Below are positions 5,707 through 5,847 of a stretch of 5,847 nucleotides of DNA, piece by piece. How positions within the stretch are numbered: the first letter of the stretch is position 1; every line of letters begins with the position of its first letter. The DNA lies in the NCBI GenBank assembly GCA_014860845.1, contig JACZIY010000710.1:1-5847 (forward strand), given 5' to 3'. The stretch is from Anaerolineaceae bacterium. Its GTDB lineage: Bacteria > Chloroflexota > Anaerolineae > Anaerolineales > Anaerolineaceae. A program made the position numbers and the translations under genes. Under the pieces are notes generated by a model. It was not told the DNA's origin and did no database searches. It worked only from the letters and a program-made list of their open reading frames with translations.

Positions 5707-5742
5707 CAACAAATTTCTACTCACTATCGGTAGCATTTGTTG
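5707..5742 (-). other. Hairpin spanning the ftsK stop codon
   Basis: CAACAAAT (5707-5714) pairs with ATTTGTTG (5735-5742), with four further pairs CTAC (5717-5720) and GTAG (5730-5733) inside. The stop codon sits within the stem. On the minus strand it is followed by ATGCATTGTC, with no T-run, so it is not a standard terminator; it could be a 3' stabilising structure or chance. Confidence 0.35.
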
Positions 5743-5847
5743 CTTCAGCTCCATAATCCAGCACATCACGCACATTGGAATGCGATAATGGTGGACTGAT
5801 GATGCCTTTATCTTCCAATTCATCGACCATTCTTGCCGCCCGGGTAT
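5717..5847 (-). CDS. ftsK: DNA translocase FtsK/SpoIIIE, C-terminal end
   Basis: The last 42 codons of a gene that begins beyond the window. The residues TRAARMVDELEDKGIISP match the core of the FtsK gamma winged-helix domain (usual form: R-a-R-l-I-d-l-L-E-e-r-G-I-v-G-P), and VRDVLDYG matches its closing 'pREVL' element. This domain reads short oriented DNA motifs (KOPS or the SpoIIIE equivalents) and so directs the pump toward the chromosome terminus during division. The usual glycine in 'IvGP' is Ser here. A short acidic tail of about ten residues follows. The motor domain is not visible, so the assignment rests on the gamma domain alone. It is convergent with metK. Confidence 0.85.
   Translation of the reverse strand, partial: TRAARMVDELEDKGIISPPLSHSNVRDVLDYGAEATNATDSE

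Larger units (their letters stand above)
5487..5716. other. Gene-free region between metK and ftsK
   Basis: No supported gene lies here. It holds two near-identical 14-bp palindromic motifs, a related partial inverse copy AAGTGCACC (5673-5681), a perfect 12-bp palindrome CTTGTATACAAG (5592-5603) and an inverse pair GCACCTT (5569-5575) with AAGGTGC (5601-5607). Minus-strand frames are broken by stops. The plus-strand open frame 5468-5662 is judged spurious. The concentration of GTGC-containing palindromes suggests a small non-coding repeat element or remnant. Confidence 0.5.

Noticed and set aside
1..5847. A novel multi-gene defence or mobile system
   Set aside because: Every substantial gene belongs to a known housekeeping or metabolic family, apart from the lipoprotein; no integrase, transposase, nuclease cluster, reverse transcriptase or CRISPR-like repeat array is present.

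Overview
The window reads as a stretch of chromosome from a free-living bacterium, most likely a member of the Chloroflexota (Anaerolineae-like). The clues are a proline/threonine-rich lipoprotein of the style common in that group, an archaeal/thermophile-type 'adenosine-specific kinase', an RNase Z and FtsK end of ordinary bacterial type, and a SAM-I riboswitch controlling metK. This placement is inferred from protein style, not from a marker gene. Base composition is moderate and even; no phage, insertion sequence, CRISPR array or tRNA was seen.

Layout. 1-299 (+): the C-terminal end of an isochorismatase-family cysteine hydrolase, ending at a strong hairpin that mainly serves the opposing gene. 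349-1308 (-): a secreted lipoprotein with a long disordered linker and a predicted beta-sandwich domain. 1379-1864 (-): an adenosine-specific kinase (PF04008 type) upstream of the lipoprotein gene. 1865-2101: a divergent promoter region in which a 21-bp inverted repeat overlaps the -35 boxes of both promoters. 2102-3022 (+): ribonuclease Z (rnz), starting at TTG. 3058-3816 (-): a NagD-type HAD-IIA phosphatase, convergent with rnz across a 35-bp gap. 3817-4208: a regulatory region holding an AT-rich inverted repeat, a strong promoter, a 5' hairpin, a SAM-I riboswitch, an antiterminator and an intrinsic terminator. 4209-5420 (+): metK, S-adenosylmethionine synthase, followed by a very strong terminator. 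5487-5716: a gene-free stretch with short repeated palindromes. 5717-5847 (-): the last 42 codons of an FtsK/SpoIIIE DNA translocase.

How the genes work together. The clearest circuit is feedback control of metK: SAM made by MetK should bind the leader RNA, hold helix P1 together, free the 5' arm of the terminator and stop transcription. The other genes are housekeeping (tRNA 3' processing, phosphatase, chromosome segregation) or of uncertain role (adenosine-specific kinase, lipoprotein), and nothing ties them into one pathway. I do not see a previously undescribed multi-gene system. The most unusual points are the shared operator-like repeat at 1960-1980 and the repeated palindromes between metK and ftsK.
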